Assembly: GCA_003117195.1 (NCBI GenBank)
Contig: BDSI01000042.1
Location: forward strand, 446,986 to 510,985
DNA from: Eudorina sp. 2006-703-Eu-15
Taxonomy: Eukaryota > Chlorophyta > Chlorophyceae > Chlamydomonadales > Volvocaceae
Length of the DNA: 64,000 bases
Direction: 5' to 3'
Positions within the stretch are counted from its first letter, which is position 1. Every line of letters begins with the position of its first letter. Below, piece after piece: positions 23,061 to 33,800 of the stretch. The notes under the pieces are model-generated. The model worked only from the letters and a program-made list of their open reading frames with translations, was not told the origin of the DNA and ran no database searches. A program made the translations under genes and the position numbers.

Positions 23061-24185
23061 TTACACACTCAACTCGGAGAATACCAAGGCCAAGTTGCGC
23101 CGTGACAGTACTTCAGTCAGCAGCCTGCGGGCGCGCCGCGACGATGTTGGTTGCGCCTGTGACTGAGCCGACGGGTCGGTGGTAGTCCGCCGGGACCGCT
23201 TCTTGGGGCTGGAAGCGGCAGCACCACAAGGGGGCCGCTTTCGCGCGGCCTTCTTCGTGGGCGCGTGGTCAGACACGAGCGGTGACGGGGGGCTTTGCAC
23301 AGCCGTTTGTGCGGAGGCGGAGGTGCCGCGCGGGATGCCGTCCCCCGGGGTGCACCCTGGGACTGGACGATCCGAGGGGCCAGTCCAGGGCACGTGGCGC
23401 TGCGTACCGCTGTTGAATGCCGGGGGCCCTTCCCTGGCGGTCTTGGGCTCCAGTGCCGCCGTCTCAACCGGTTGCGGCCACACCCGAGGCTGCTGCTGGC
23501 ACTGCCCCACAGACGGCGGCACCTGTCGGTGCTGTCCAGCCACAGCGGTCGTTCGATTGACGTCCCGGCGGTCCCACATCGCCGTCGCCAGATAGAGGCT
23601 CTGGCTGCTCTGCTGTGTGACCGGCCACAGGACCTTAGCTTCCCGCGGGGTGGCGGCCGGGGAAATCGGCGCAGTGGAAGCCGACGTGTTGCCCTCCCAC
23701 ACCAGACTCTGCCGTACCCCCATCGGACCTGACTCTGACATGTAGGAGCAACGCTGCTGCGGGTTGACCGGTGCGGTGGCCGGGCAGTAAGCGGGGTGTG
23801 TGCCCGCTAGCAGCTGCTTATTCATTGTCTGCTTCTCCACTGGTACGGGCGTTGTACAGCAATACGATAGCTGTCTCCCGCAGGGCGACGGCGTGGAAGT
23901 CGATGACGGTGTGCTTGGGGAATGCGTTAGGAGCTGCGGCGTCGTCGGCCCCTGCTCCTGCTCCTGGTCCTGCTTGGGACCACCCTCGGCTTGTGGTCGC
24001 ACGCCAGCTGCCTCCTGCGAGAAGCATGGCCGTGCACACGCCCCAGGACTCAGGTCAGACGAGCTTTCATTCAGCAGGTCGCCACCAGAGGGCAGCCTCG
24101 TGAGGAGGTCTTCTTTGAGACCCGTCCCCCTGTCGTCAGCGCCGGCGACCTCGCTGCCGTGCTGAAGTGCGTTCTCGAAATCCAT
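23061..24185 (-). CDS. Putative retroelement ORF1-like protein (374 aa from the chosen Met)
   Basis: The minus-strand frame is open from 24305; the first natural Met (MDFENALQHGSEV) is at 24185. No known domain was recognised. The protein is Ser/Thr/Pro/Gln-rich. It carries basic, nuclear-localisation-like clusters near the C terminus (TKKAARKRPP, SPKKRSRRTTT) and ends LALVFSELSV. This composition resembles the poorly conserved ORF1 of algal LINEs. Two contexts support a mobile origin: a minus-strand LINE family B 3' terminus lies just downstream (22842-22742), and a plus-strand LINE copy inserted at 24356, just upstream. An overlapping frame starting MAANMTPIQ at about 24347 is also open for a stretch. 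A host gene exon is the alternative. Confidence 0.4.
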   Translation of the reverse strand: MDFENALQHGSEVAGADDRGTGLKEDLLTRLPSGGDLLNESSSDLSPGACARPCFSQEAAGVRPQAEGGPKQDQEQEQGPTTPQLLTHSPSTPSSTSTPSPCGRQLSYCCTTPVPVEKQTMNKQLLAGTHPAYCPATAPVNPQQRCSYMSESGPMGVRQSLVWEGNTSASTAPISPAATPREAKVLWPVTQQSSQSLYLATAMWDRRDVNRTTAVAGQHRQVPPSVGQCQQQPRVWPQPVETAALEPKTAREGPPAFNSGTQRHVPWTGPSDRPVPGCTPGDGIPRGTSASAQTAVQSPPSPLVSDHAPTKKAARKRPPCGAAASSPKKRSRRTTTDPSAQSQAQPTSSRRARRLLTEVLSRRNLALVFSELSV

Positions 24186-24343
24186 AATACTGTCGAGAAA
24201 GGCGCCGGGGGCAGGTAGGCTGCTTCGCCGAGCTCGCGTGCCGCTGCAGCATGGTCCAGTGGTGAAGACCCATAGTCGCAGCCCACAAGCTGAAACCCAC
24301 AGCACGACATCACCAGAGCCTGTATTGGGGTCATGTTAGCTGC

Positions 24344-24355
24344 CATTATTGTCGG
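24344..24355 (+). repeat. Target-site duplication, left copy (LINE A copy 1)
   Basis: CATTATTGTCGG is identical to 25963-25974. Confidence 0.85.
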
Positions 24356-25429
24356 ATGGTAACCGACGGCTGGGCAGAACCTAACTACATAGACTCCGCC
24401 CGCATGGCACGATGCGCCGCACGGGCGTGGGCGACATTCGTACAAGATTGCCTGGGTATCCCCGCGGGGTCCGGGCGATGGGGTGATTGGCGGCAATGGG
24501 CCGAATTAGACCGGCGGCTGGTAGAACTTCAAGTAAGGCTACCAGCGGCCTGGGTGGCAGCAGCCCTAGCGACACGAGCGAACGGGGTCCAGGGGGCGAA
24601 TGTGCCCACGGAAGAGGAGGTGACGGCCATGTTGCTCGACCGCATGGGTTGGAGGTTGAAAAATGGGCTGAAGGTGGCCCTGAGAGAGTACTCTGTTCGA
24701 GTGGGGACAGCGATGCAACTAGCCGATGTGGCGGAACGGCGCAGCGCGGCTCACTTGCTGTTTGCCTGTGAGGCGGTAGGACTGGGAGCCACCGACCCGA
24801 TTTCTCAGGTGGCGGCCGCCCGGATCCAGGGGCTGCTGAGCCGCCTTTGGCTCAGTATCCGGTGGGAAAATGAGCATAAGGAGGCCTTTTGGCGCCTTAC
24901 AGTCAATGGCGTCCCGTTGTTGGGCAATTCCCATATGCGACACGCGAGGGTGACGCGGTGTGGATGCGGGGGATACCCAGCGGAAGGCGGGGGGTCAGAG
25001 ACACCCCGACAGCACCATTTCTGGTCATGCCGAGTGGCCCAGGCGGTGGTGGGTCAGTTGGAAGCGCGCCTAGGGGCACGGATACGGAGGCCGCAGGTCT
25101 GGCTGGCGGAACCCCCGCCACCCGTGGAGCAAGTTGTTTGGGATGTGGTGGTGTTGGCCGCGATTGCGGCCATGGAGACTGGTCGCCGATTCATGGCGGC
25201 CACCCTGCGGCGGTCAGCACCTGGTCAGGGTCAGACGATCCGGCCGGGACCGATATTGGCAGAACAAGGGGAGCGGCGCGCAATCGCTGACTTTTGGGGG
25301 CGCCTTCATGGGTTCGCCCAGTTGGGGCTCCCGAGACGGGGTTGGAGCTCAGTGGGCCCTTTCCACCCTTTCTTGAAAGTGGCGGGGGGAGTCCTGCGAT
25401 GTGCGGGACCTGCTCCTGAAGAAGGATGA
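24356..25429 (+). pseudogene. LINE ORF2 C-terminal fragment (post-RT region, Cys/His motif)
   Basis: The 357-codon open frame is truncated at the 5' end; no reverse-transcriptase catalytic motif remains. After a helical region rich in Trp/Arg comes CGCGGYPAEGGG and then HHFWSC. This resembles the Cys/His (zf-RVT-like) finger that follows the RT domain in many LINEs. The last ~100 residues (WDVVVLAAIAAMETGRR, HGFAQLGLPRRGWSSVGP) recur in the family B fragment at 43690. The frame is intact to its own stop, so the copy is probably young, but it lacks the 5' half and cannot be autonomous. Confidence 0.8.
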
Positions 25430-25962
25430 GGCGCGGGTTCCCCGCCCTCTGTCTGTTTTTTCGTCGGGCTCTCCGAACCGGGGTTCAAGTTGGGGACCGG
25501 GCCTACCCTCAGTTTGAGGTGGAGGTTGGGCTCCCGTTGGCATTTTGGTGTTCTGGCCAAGTTATTTCTTATGATGCGGGTTACCCCACTAGCGGTCGCT
25601 GGGCAGTGTCACGAGCCAGGCGTGGGCCTTCCAAGACCTCGAGAGGGTGCTGCGTTGGGTGCCTCAGAGGTGGTGGTAGCTGGGTAATGGGGTGCCTGTG
25701 TGGGCGACCTCCCCTGTGCTTGGCTTTATCCACTTCTGGGAATTCTGCCCTCTGCTGTGCCTATCCCTTTGGTAGTGTTGCCCCGCTGCGCGCCTCTGCT
25801 TGCTTCGGTGTCTGACTGGTTGGGGTTATGGCCCGGTGTGTTTTCTTTGGGTGCGGCGTTGTGGTGTGGAGGTGACCTGCCGCCTTGGCGGTGGGGCCTA
25901 CTGGGGCTTGCTCTGGTATACACCGATGATCCCGTCGGGGTCCGCTGTAACATTCATTCATT
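24356..25962 (+). mobile_element. LINE family A copy 1, 5'-truncated, with 12-bp target-site duplication
   Basis: A non-LTR retrotransposon fragment bounded by CATTATTGTCGG at 24344-24355 and 25963-25974. It holds the C-terminal 357 codons of an ORF2-like protein (to 25429), a ~500-bp 3' untranslated region ending GGGGTCCGCTGTAAC, and a (CATT)n tail. The first CATT of the repeat is ambiguous with the tail. Four further copies or relatives occur in the window (28097, 48525, 48781 and the related 43690). Confidence 0.9.
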
Positions 25963-25974
25963 CATTATTGTCGG
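25963..25974 (+). repeat. Target-site duplication, right copy (LINE A copy 1)
   Basis: CATTATTGTCGG directly follows the (CATT)n tail. Its first CATT could belong to the tail. Confidence 0.85.
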
Positions 25975-28087
25975 TCGCGGTTGCGCGCAGGCAGTTCATC
26001 ACAACTAACGAATTTTGAGAACCGTTTGAAGACGGGAGGCCAGTGCGTGGCACCAGAGCAAATGACGTCGTTGGCAGGTACCCCAGTGGTTGCCTTGGGG
26101 ATCCTTGAGGTCGATTGGAACCACCTGGATGCGGCCACAACACGAACAAGGATCCATTGGGAAGCGAAACACATTGGCACAGGCCCTGATAGGCAGGCGC
26201 GCACGCCGATGGTCTGGAGTCCTCATGGCGTCACGGGGCCCGGGTAACACTCCCTGCGGGTCGCGCATGCATCCACGTCACCACGACTCCGGCCTCTGCG
26301 CGCTCTCGGACATTTCCGACGAAACAGCAGGGGATTCCGCCAACACCGTGCTCGTCATCCGCGCAACACCCTAGCCACGAAAAGGGTTGGACATCAAGAA
26401 CATCAGAACAGTGTGATAGCTCTCCGACGGAGACAACCCAACATGGCCCGCTCAGCCCGGCATTTGTCCGTACGTCTTGCACTGGCGGAACACGCAACAG
26501 AATAATGCCGATTCGCCGACCTGGATGGCGCTCTATGGCAAGTGAACTTGGTTCCAGGTAAATGCAATCCGACAATGCCCGCTCGCTAAGCTTGCCCGCC
26601 GCTGCCCGACCTGACCGACCCTGACAGCTAGGTCCAGCTGAATAATCCTCATACCTGATCGATGCACTGCCTTCAACCTGCTTCAACGAACGAAACTCTC
26701 CAGCTTTACAATAAAAAATACGATGATAACCTGAAGAATACCAGGAAATAAGACCACAGCATTATTCGGTTGGATGTCCCGTGCGTATTTTCCGTGACTA
26801 CCCGTTCACGGCGGCTAGCCTACACACGGCTTGCCGCTGGACATGTTCCTACATCCACAGATCTACCCAGATGAAGCGCAATCTTTTGTGAAAATGTCGA
26901 TCATAACCCGAGAGCCCAAGGCTGGGTCGTGACAGCGGATTTTGTTGTTTCTGTAGCACGCACGGGAGGCACGCGGCACGGGAGGCACGCACGGGGCGGG
27001 CTCGTGGGCTTTGTTGCATCTGATCGCAAAGCCCCTGTTAAAAAGGGTTACGTTGTGCTCGTAACAGCCCGTGACAAGATGTACCGGCGAGCCCCCAAGG
27101 ATAGCCTACGTAGCTTTGATCGGCAAATAGCTTATAATAGCTTATAATCCATAGGTTGGCTAATCGTACACGTGCCTCATAACCTGAACATCCGCGGTAC
27201 GGGTTCAGCCAATGCGGGGATGGATCCACCGGCCGTCTTTGCGCGCCGGCTGCACCGAAACCACTGCCGTACATACCGTCGTACCCGGTCTCTTATCTGT
27301 AATCCCCTGGGCATGCGTCGATCGGATCGGCCGCGGTCCGTCTACCTCGTCACGACAGATTGCGTCATCCATCACCCTGTCAACGGACCAGCACGTGTGT
27401 GTATCGTCCTGTACGGAATACGTGCGTACAGCCCCCACCGGGGTGCTGCAGGCGCTGGCAGCAGGCGCCGTCACCGAATTCGTACAGATTGAACCCCTCC
27501 GACCTGACATGCTCCAACGTGTAGCCCAGGTTCCGTACATACGGTCATGGACGCCTTTGGGGATGACTCGGCGGATCGCCGCGGAGGCCTCAGCGAGGCA
27601 GCCCAGGGCCTGCCGCGGAAGGGGCAGCGAAGCGCGTATCGGTTCGGTGCTGTTTGGGATCCGTGGTTGCAGACGGGGAATCTCGCGGAAGGCTGCATGG
27701 TGGCAAGGGGCTGGGGCTGGGCGGCGTGGGCTGGATGGCGACGGGCGGTGTGGCCGACTGGGTAGCGTACGTTGGGCTGGGCGGCGGTGGCGGCGGGTGG
27801 GCTGTGCACAGCTTCTAGCTGCCCATCACGAGTACGACAGATACACCAATGTCCTTGCGGCATAAATAATATCGAACAACCAGTATCCGTCGGTAACCCG
27901 CTGCGTATCGCTAGGAGCAGCAGCAATTCCTAGCCGTACGGATTTCTCTGCTGTTATTCGTACAAAGACTGAAACATGCGTGCCGATTGTAACGCCGGGT
28001 TACAGTATAAGAAGTACCACAACAGACCCTCCCTGCACATACGCCATCCCGATGGTGTCGGCGACGTGCCAACACGACTCTCTTCGC
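25975..28087. other. Non-genic stretch between LINE insertions
   Basis: No supported gene. Frames at 26231-26686 (minus) and 27212-27865 (plus, 217 codons) have no recognisable domain and no convincing splice context. The first part was the upstream flank of the minus-strand ORF1-like frame before LINE A copy 1 inserted. Short direct repeats of GGGAGGCACGC occur near 26964-26992. Confidence 0.4.
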
Positions 28088-28096
28088 AAATAGGGG
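28088..28096 (+). repeat. Target-site duplication, left copy (LINE A copy 2)
   Basis: AAATAGGGG is identical to 29555-29563. Confidence 0.75.
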
Positions 28097-29286
28097 TGCC
28101 ACGTAGTCTGCCGCCTGGGCACCCGACTGTGGGGGGCTTCGGCGCGCTGCCGCTGCGGGAACATATCCGAGCGCGCTGGGCCTCAACGGCGGTACATGAG
28201 GAGGACCCGCCACCAGCCGGCCGCCCCCTGGCAACGAGTCGTGGACACGATCCTAGCAGACGCCTCAGAGGCATGGAAGCCGCGCATGGTGCTCACGGCA
28301 ACGGGCGACAGCCCATGGAGAGGGATTCGAAGGCTAGAACCAGAGGCACAGCGGGTCGTGACAGCTCTAGCCGCCCTGCCGAGAGTGGTGGACGTCGCGG
28401 ACCTCCCGCTCTCCCCGGGGACGTGGTGCTGGAACGCACCACTGTGGGGGAACCCACTACTCCCGGAGGAACTGCCCGAGGGGGGCCGCCCCGGCCTCGA
28501 GCATGTGTTCCCAGACCTGGTGGACTGCACCGGGCTGCAAACGGTCGGACAGTTCATCCGTGTGGGGGAGGCGCTCCGGATGGTAACAGACGGCTGGGCA
28601 GAGCCACACTACATCGACTCCGCTCGCATGGCACGGTGCGCCGCACGGGCATGGGCGACCTTCGTACAGGGCTGCCTGGGTACTCGCGCGGGGGCCGGGC
28701 GATGGGGTGATTGGCGGCAATGGGCTGAACTAGACCGACGCTTGGTGGACCTCTAAGCAAGGCTACCAGCGGCCTGGGTGGCAGCAGCCCTAGAGGTACG
28801 GGCGAACGGGGCCCAGGGGGCGCAGGTGTCCACGGAAGAGGAGGTGACGGCCATGCTGTTCGATCGCACCGGCTGGCGGTTGAAAAATGGGCTGAAGGTG
28901 GCCCTGAGAGAGTATTCTGTTCGAGCGGGGACGGCGATGCAACTAGCCGAGGTGGCGGAACGTCGCAGTGCGGCCCACTTGATGTTTGCCTGTGAGGCGG
29001 TAGGACTGGGGGCCACCGACCCGATCACTCAGGTGGCGGCCGCCCGGATCCAGGGACTGCTGAGCCGCCTCTGGCTTAGTACCCGGTGGGAAAATGAGCA
29101 TAAGGAGGCCTTTTGGCGCCTTACAGTCGATGGCGTCCCGTTGTTGGGCAATTCTCATATGCGCCACGCGAGGGTGGCGCGGTGTGGATGCGGTGGATAC
29201 CCAACGGAAGGCGGGGGGACAGGAACAGCCCGCCAGCACCACTTCTGGTCGTGCCGGGTGGCCCAGGCGGTGGTGGTAGCTGGGTA
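28097..29286 (+). pseudogene. Disrupted LINE ORF2 fragment (frameshift, nonsense codon, deletion)
   Basis: Three frame segments reconstruct the ORF2 C-terminal region of copy 1. The first runs from the element start to about 28190. The second runs from about 28196 to the TAA at 28754. The third continues in the same frame from 28757 to 29286, where the deletion junction brings in a stop (CRVAQAVVVAG). The Cys/His segment (CGCGGYPTEGGG, HHFWSC) is kept. It cannot encode an intact protein. Confidence 0.85.
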
Positions 29287-29554
29287 ATGGGGTGCCTGTG
29301 TGGGCGACCTCCCCTGTGCTTGGCTTTATCCACTTCTGGGAATTCTGCCCTCTGCTGTGCCTATCCCTTTGGTAGTGTTGCCCCGCTGCGCGCCTCTGCT
29401 TGCTTCGGTGTCTGGCTGGGTGGGGTCATGGCCCGTTATGTTTTTTGGGTGCGGCGTTGAGGTGTGGAGGTGTCCTGCCGCCTTGGCGGTGGGGCCTGCC
29501 CTGGTATACACCGGTGATCCCTTTGGGGTCCGCTGTAACGTTCATTCATTCAAA
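28097..29554 (+). mobile_element. LINE family A copy 2, with 9-bp target-site duplication and internal deletion
   Basis: The copy is bounded by AAATAGGGG at 28088-28096 and 29555-29563, and homology starts immediately inside the duplication. It reaches further 5' than copy 1 (PRSLPPGHPTVGGFGALPL and onward). It carries a frameshift near 28180-28200, an in-frame TAA at 28754-28756 where copy 1 has a CAA codon, and a ~624-bp deletion relative to copy 1 at 29269-29278. The deletion removes the end of the ORF and part of the 3' region. It ends with GGGGTCCGCTGTAAC and a short CATT tail. Confidence 0.88.
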
Positions 29555-29563
29555 AAATAGGGG
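29555..29563 (+). repeat. Target-site duplication, right copy (LINE A copy 2)
   Basis: AAATAGGGG follows the CATT-type tail. Confidence 0.75.
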
Positions 29564-30059
29564 CTCAAATCGTCAATGTTTGGATGGCCATAGGCGACGT
29601 ACAGCCGGATCGTAAACCGCTGGACACGAACAACACGCACCTTGAGAGAGTGAGTGCGCGCACGATCAGAGCGCGCAGTACAATCTGAAACAGAAGGACA
29701 GGTTCAAAGGACAAAGAAAGAGACAAACATGGAAATCCTTCGCCCGTGCCATAGCATAGGGCTACAACAAAGAAATATTGTTATTATCGGTCCAGCGGTC
29801 GAACACACTTTGGCTGCCTCCCGCTCACGTATCATCAAATCCGTTGTATGCAATCAGCGGCAGTGAGCCATCCGTTTGCTTTGCCTTCCGGCATTCGAAT
29901 GACTCATAGTCACGCCCCATGCATGCATCGCACTCACGATTCAACCAACAACCAATAACGGCGGATAACAGATCAACGGTGTCGGACTGTCTGACACCGT
30001 TCCCCAGATGCAGCTTTTACTCTGTACGGCTGCCAACAAGACACACATAAATGTACAAA

Positions 30060-30100
<41 letters not shown>

Positions 30101-30868
30101 CACAGACAGACACACAGCCGTGCGCCCTACCACTGCGTTGTGGTTCGACCCGGCTAGGGGTCCCTGGCACTCAACGAGCGAGCGAGTCGCCCATATTCCA
30201 ACTGCCGCCCGTCCATACATCCATTCTACATAACATCCCCCTCGCGCACCAATCTTGCAAAGTTGTCCATGATGCGTGTTAGTATTATTACGCCCAACCC
30301 CGAATTTTTTATGAACACTGCATAAACGGAACTGCGCCACCATACATGGCGCACCGGGCAGGCCTCCTGTTGTTGCCCCGGCGGCGGCGGTGCAAGCGTC
30401 TTCGCAAGCTAGATAGATAGATAGCCAGGAACCTAAGAACAGACGCCAAGCAGTGGCGGCGGGTCTGACTGATGTGCGCATTCCTCCCCTCGGCCCATCA
30501 CCCTCCCCATGCAGCGGCACTCTTGCCGTACCCCATGCATCCAGTAGAGGGCCGAGTGGTGCTGTCCAACGAACGAACGAACAACGAACAACGAACGCTC
30601 TCGCTACGCTCCCCTCCGTCCCCCAGTATTTGTCGCCCGAGTGGATGGATATGTCCGTCTGGGCTGTTTTCACCTTGTCCCCCAAGCACGGCCCGCCGCT
30701 GAGACCGCCGTAAGACTGCGGACCTGCCCGTTACCAGTAAGCAGTCCAGCATGTATGTCCCGGGGCATTCATTCGTTGTGGAGTGGGGCCATCGAGGGGC
30801 CCATCCGTCACCTGCCCGCTTCATCTCTCCAATAACTCGTGCGTGCGTGCTGTACACACATACATAAA
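29564..30868. other. Intergenic, 3' flank of the first SGNH hydrolase gene
   Basis: No gene was seen. It contains a (GACA)n microsatellite at 30061-30115 and a short (GATA)n patch near 30411-30424. No TGTAA word on the minus strand was found close to the hydrolase stop codon. Confidence 0.4.
30061..30115. repeat. (GACA)n microsatellite
   Basis: About 13 GACA units with two CACA interruptions. Confidence 0.95.
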
Positions 30869-33800
30869 CTATGCCGGGTTCCTCCAGAAATCGACCGTGT
30901 AGACATCTGCCGGGTACTCGGGCGTCCCCACGACTGTGACGCCGGTCACCTGGTGGGGTGGGCCGAACGGGAGGGTGGCGGCAGGCGGCAGGCGCACCAG
31001 CAAGGTAGGACCGATCGGTAGCGGCGTACGTGATGCTGCCAAGCACTACACAACAAAGCCGGAATCAAGCAGGACTGGATGGTGCGGTAGGGCACACGGG
31101 CACGCGAACATGTACGCGCGGTTGTTGTATGTGGTGCTGATGCGATTCTCCGAATGTAGCTGCCGTGATTCCGTACTACTGTTGTTGAAATCGCTGCCGA
31201 CGACGACACCTTACCATGAACTTGTGGCCGCCCGACGTTGTGTCGTTGAGCAGCGTGAGCCGCACCCTGCACTGGGTGTGGTGGGTCACCCGAAGGGCCG
31301 CCATCACCAGCTGCGAGTGGTAGGCCTTGAGCCCCGCGTCAATGTCCAGCGGATCACAGTGGCACCCCGACCAGCACTCCGCGCGCGCGATGCCCATCCC
31401 CCGGTCCGACTTGAGGTAGTGGATCAGCAGCGGCAGCCTGGCTTTCTTCTTGTAGGCCTCGCGCTTCGTGTTCACCTCGAACACGAGCCTGCTGCCCGGC
31501 GAGGCCGAGGAGAAGCCCCACTTCCCCCTCGCGTTGGCGTCCTTGCCGCCCGCCTCGTCCACCCAGGTCCAGCCGTCGGACTCCTTTACAAGCTCCTTGA
31601 AGGACTGGGTCACCACGCACGTCAGGTTCTCCGGCGGCAGGTTTCCTGCGGGGGAAGGCAGCGCATGGCGGGGCGGAGGGAGAAGCAGTGAAGCAAAAGC
31701 CCGTCTGTGGCTGTGTATTTGTATTTGTATTTGTTTGGAAAGAGAAACCCTAGCCCGACCCACCCCATTTGGATGTGTTTCGATAAGATACCCGCCAGAC
31801 CCAAACCAAGCACTGTATGTGTGTATGTGTATATGTGTATATCTGTATGTGCGTATGTGTGTTGAAGAAGAAACTGAGCCGCCGCAAGAAGCGAATGTGC
31901 GCATGTGTGTATGTATGTGGAGGCGCGCGATGTACGACTGCGGACGGAGGTGCACGGGGATCAGGGAACGTCGTGTCGAAATGAGTGGCCGTACAAAGTA
32001 CGGATGGATCTGGAGATCCCCCAGGGAGATCAGCAGGCAAGCACACACAGGCCGCTGGCGAGCAGCCCTCTAGTCTGCTCCAATCCCCCTCCCCGTCCTT
32101 GGCGCATAGAGGACGTCTGCTGTTCACGAGAGGTCGCGGGGCGAGGTGCCTGGGAGCATTATTAGACCTCGACGTGCGCGCCGACCACAACATAGAGCGA
32201 GAGGTACGTCGATGCATGTAAGTAGGGCGCCCGCCGCACTAGGGTGTCTGACCTTCATACATGGGCTCCGGGAGGCCACGATCCGCGTCCCGCTGCTCCT
32301 CGGGGTCGGGCGGGTCCGTTTGGAGGTCGCGGGCGGTCTCCTGGATCAGATGTACGGCAAGATCCGCCAGGATCTTGTGGCCAGAGTTCCCCGGGTGATT
32401 GCCGCCGTACGTCTGGTTCCACAGAAAGCCGTCGGTGGGGTAGAGAGCGGCCAGAGGGTACAGCGCGTCTCGCAGCGAGATGGTGGGGATGTCGTAGTAC
32501 CCGGACAGAGCGCCTGAATGAATGCGGTAATACGGTAGTTGAAACAGATGAATGGATGGATGCCAGTAGTACTGGATATATTAATATTTCGCTGCAAACA
32601 CGTAACAGCAGTGGAACATGTCGCACATCGCCCGGTGTACAGCAGTACGTTTGCTTGCAGCAGCAGCGGCTCTCAAACCACCGTAGCAGGCCAGTGCAAA
32701 TGATAAAGAGCGTTCTTGTAATAAGCCGGACTTGCCTTCGATGTCTTCACTGCGCGCGGTGTCCGAGCAAGTGTGCAAGGCACATGCGGAGCGCACACGT
32801 ACGGAGGTCGACGGGCCGCGTACGTGTACCACGTGTACCACGTGTACCACGCAGGCGGCCGTTGGTTGCGTGCAGGGGTAGAATTGATTGTAAGGGCAGG
32901 GCAGGTATGTAAGACCAAGAGATGAGGAGGCGACAGAGACGTGAACCACTCAAGCTTCGGTAATGGGCACTTGCTCTACCCCAAGCAGAGCAGGCAGGCA
33001 CGCGCCCCAAAGGTGGGTTCTGAGGGACGAGTCAACTACTCAGCATTTGCTGGGACAAACAAACGGGGCGAAGGAGCCCCATGCCCAGTGGCTTAAGCTC
33101 TGAGATAGAATCACCTGGCCGTGCCATGTCGTGGGCCGCCGACGGTCGGTCGAGTTGTGCGTCTACCCTTACGGTACGTACGAATGCACACGAATGAATG
33201 ACTTTCGTTCCCGCGGACGTGCTCGCATCCCCCAAAGAATGGCATGCGCTTCCTGGCCATCCGTTTTCACCGGTTGTGAACAGCAGGTGCTCATCTTCGT
33301 TCCGTCGCCGCCTGTAATCGGTGTCCCATCCGCACACAGTCCCTCACGCACCTGGTGTGATAAAAGGGTTCGTACTCCGCATACCAGACGTGCGGGACCT
33401 GCACCAGCACGACTGCTGGCCGCCCCGGCAGCGCAAGCACGCGGCGCAGCAGCTGCTCCATCGTCCTGAGGATGCGGTTGCCGACGAGCGTGTTCTCAAC
33501 GCCGTCGTTGAGGCTGTACCTGCAGCAGGGCGGGGGTCGGCAGTACACAGACGGAGGCAGGAGCGAGGCGCACATAGCCCAGGCAGGGACATGCCGAATG
33601 GTTTGATGATTCACCCCATGGGAGATGGGACACGAGAACAGTCCGCCGCGCGCTCTGCCAGTACTGTGGGGCGTCAATGTGACGATTAGTGCGACTGGCG
33701 TTGGGAGACGGGGGCTGCATGCGCCAAGCAAACACTGCGACGCGCTGCTCCGAATCGGTCTGCAGCACGAGGCCAACTGTCTCAATCCGCCTGGCCAGGC

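Noticed and set aside
23061..25962. Twin-priming (5' inversion) of a single LINE, joining the minus-strand frame and copy 1
   Set aside because: The exact duplication immediately flanking copy 1 at 24344-24355 and 25963-25974 shows a separate, simple insertion.
26231..26686. 151-codon minus-strand open frame
   Set aside because: No similarity to the retroelement proteins in the window and no domain. It could be decayed sequence, but this cannot be shown.
27212..27865. 217-codon plus-strand open frame
   Set aside because: No recognisable domain, no splice partners, and it lies between LINE insertions. The length alone is not convincing in GC-rich DNA.
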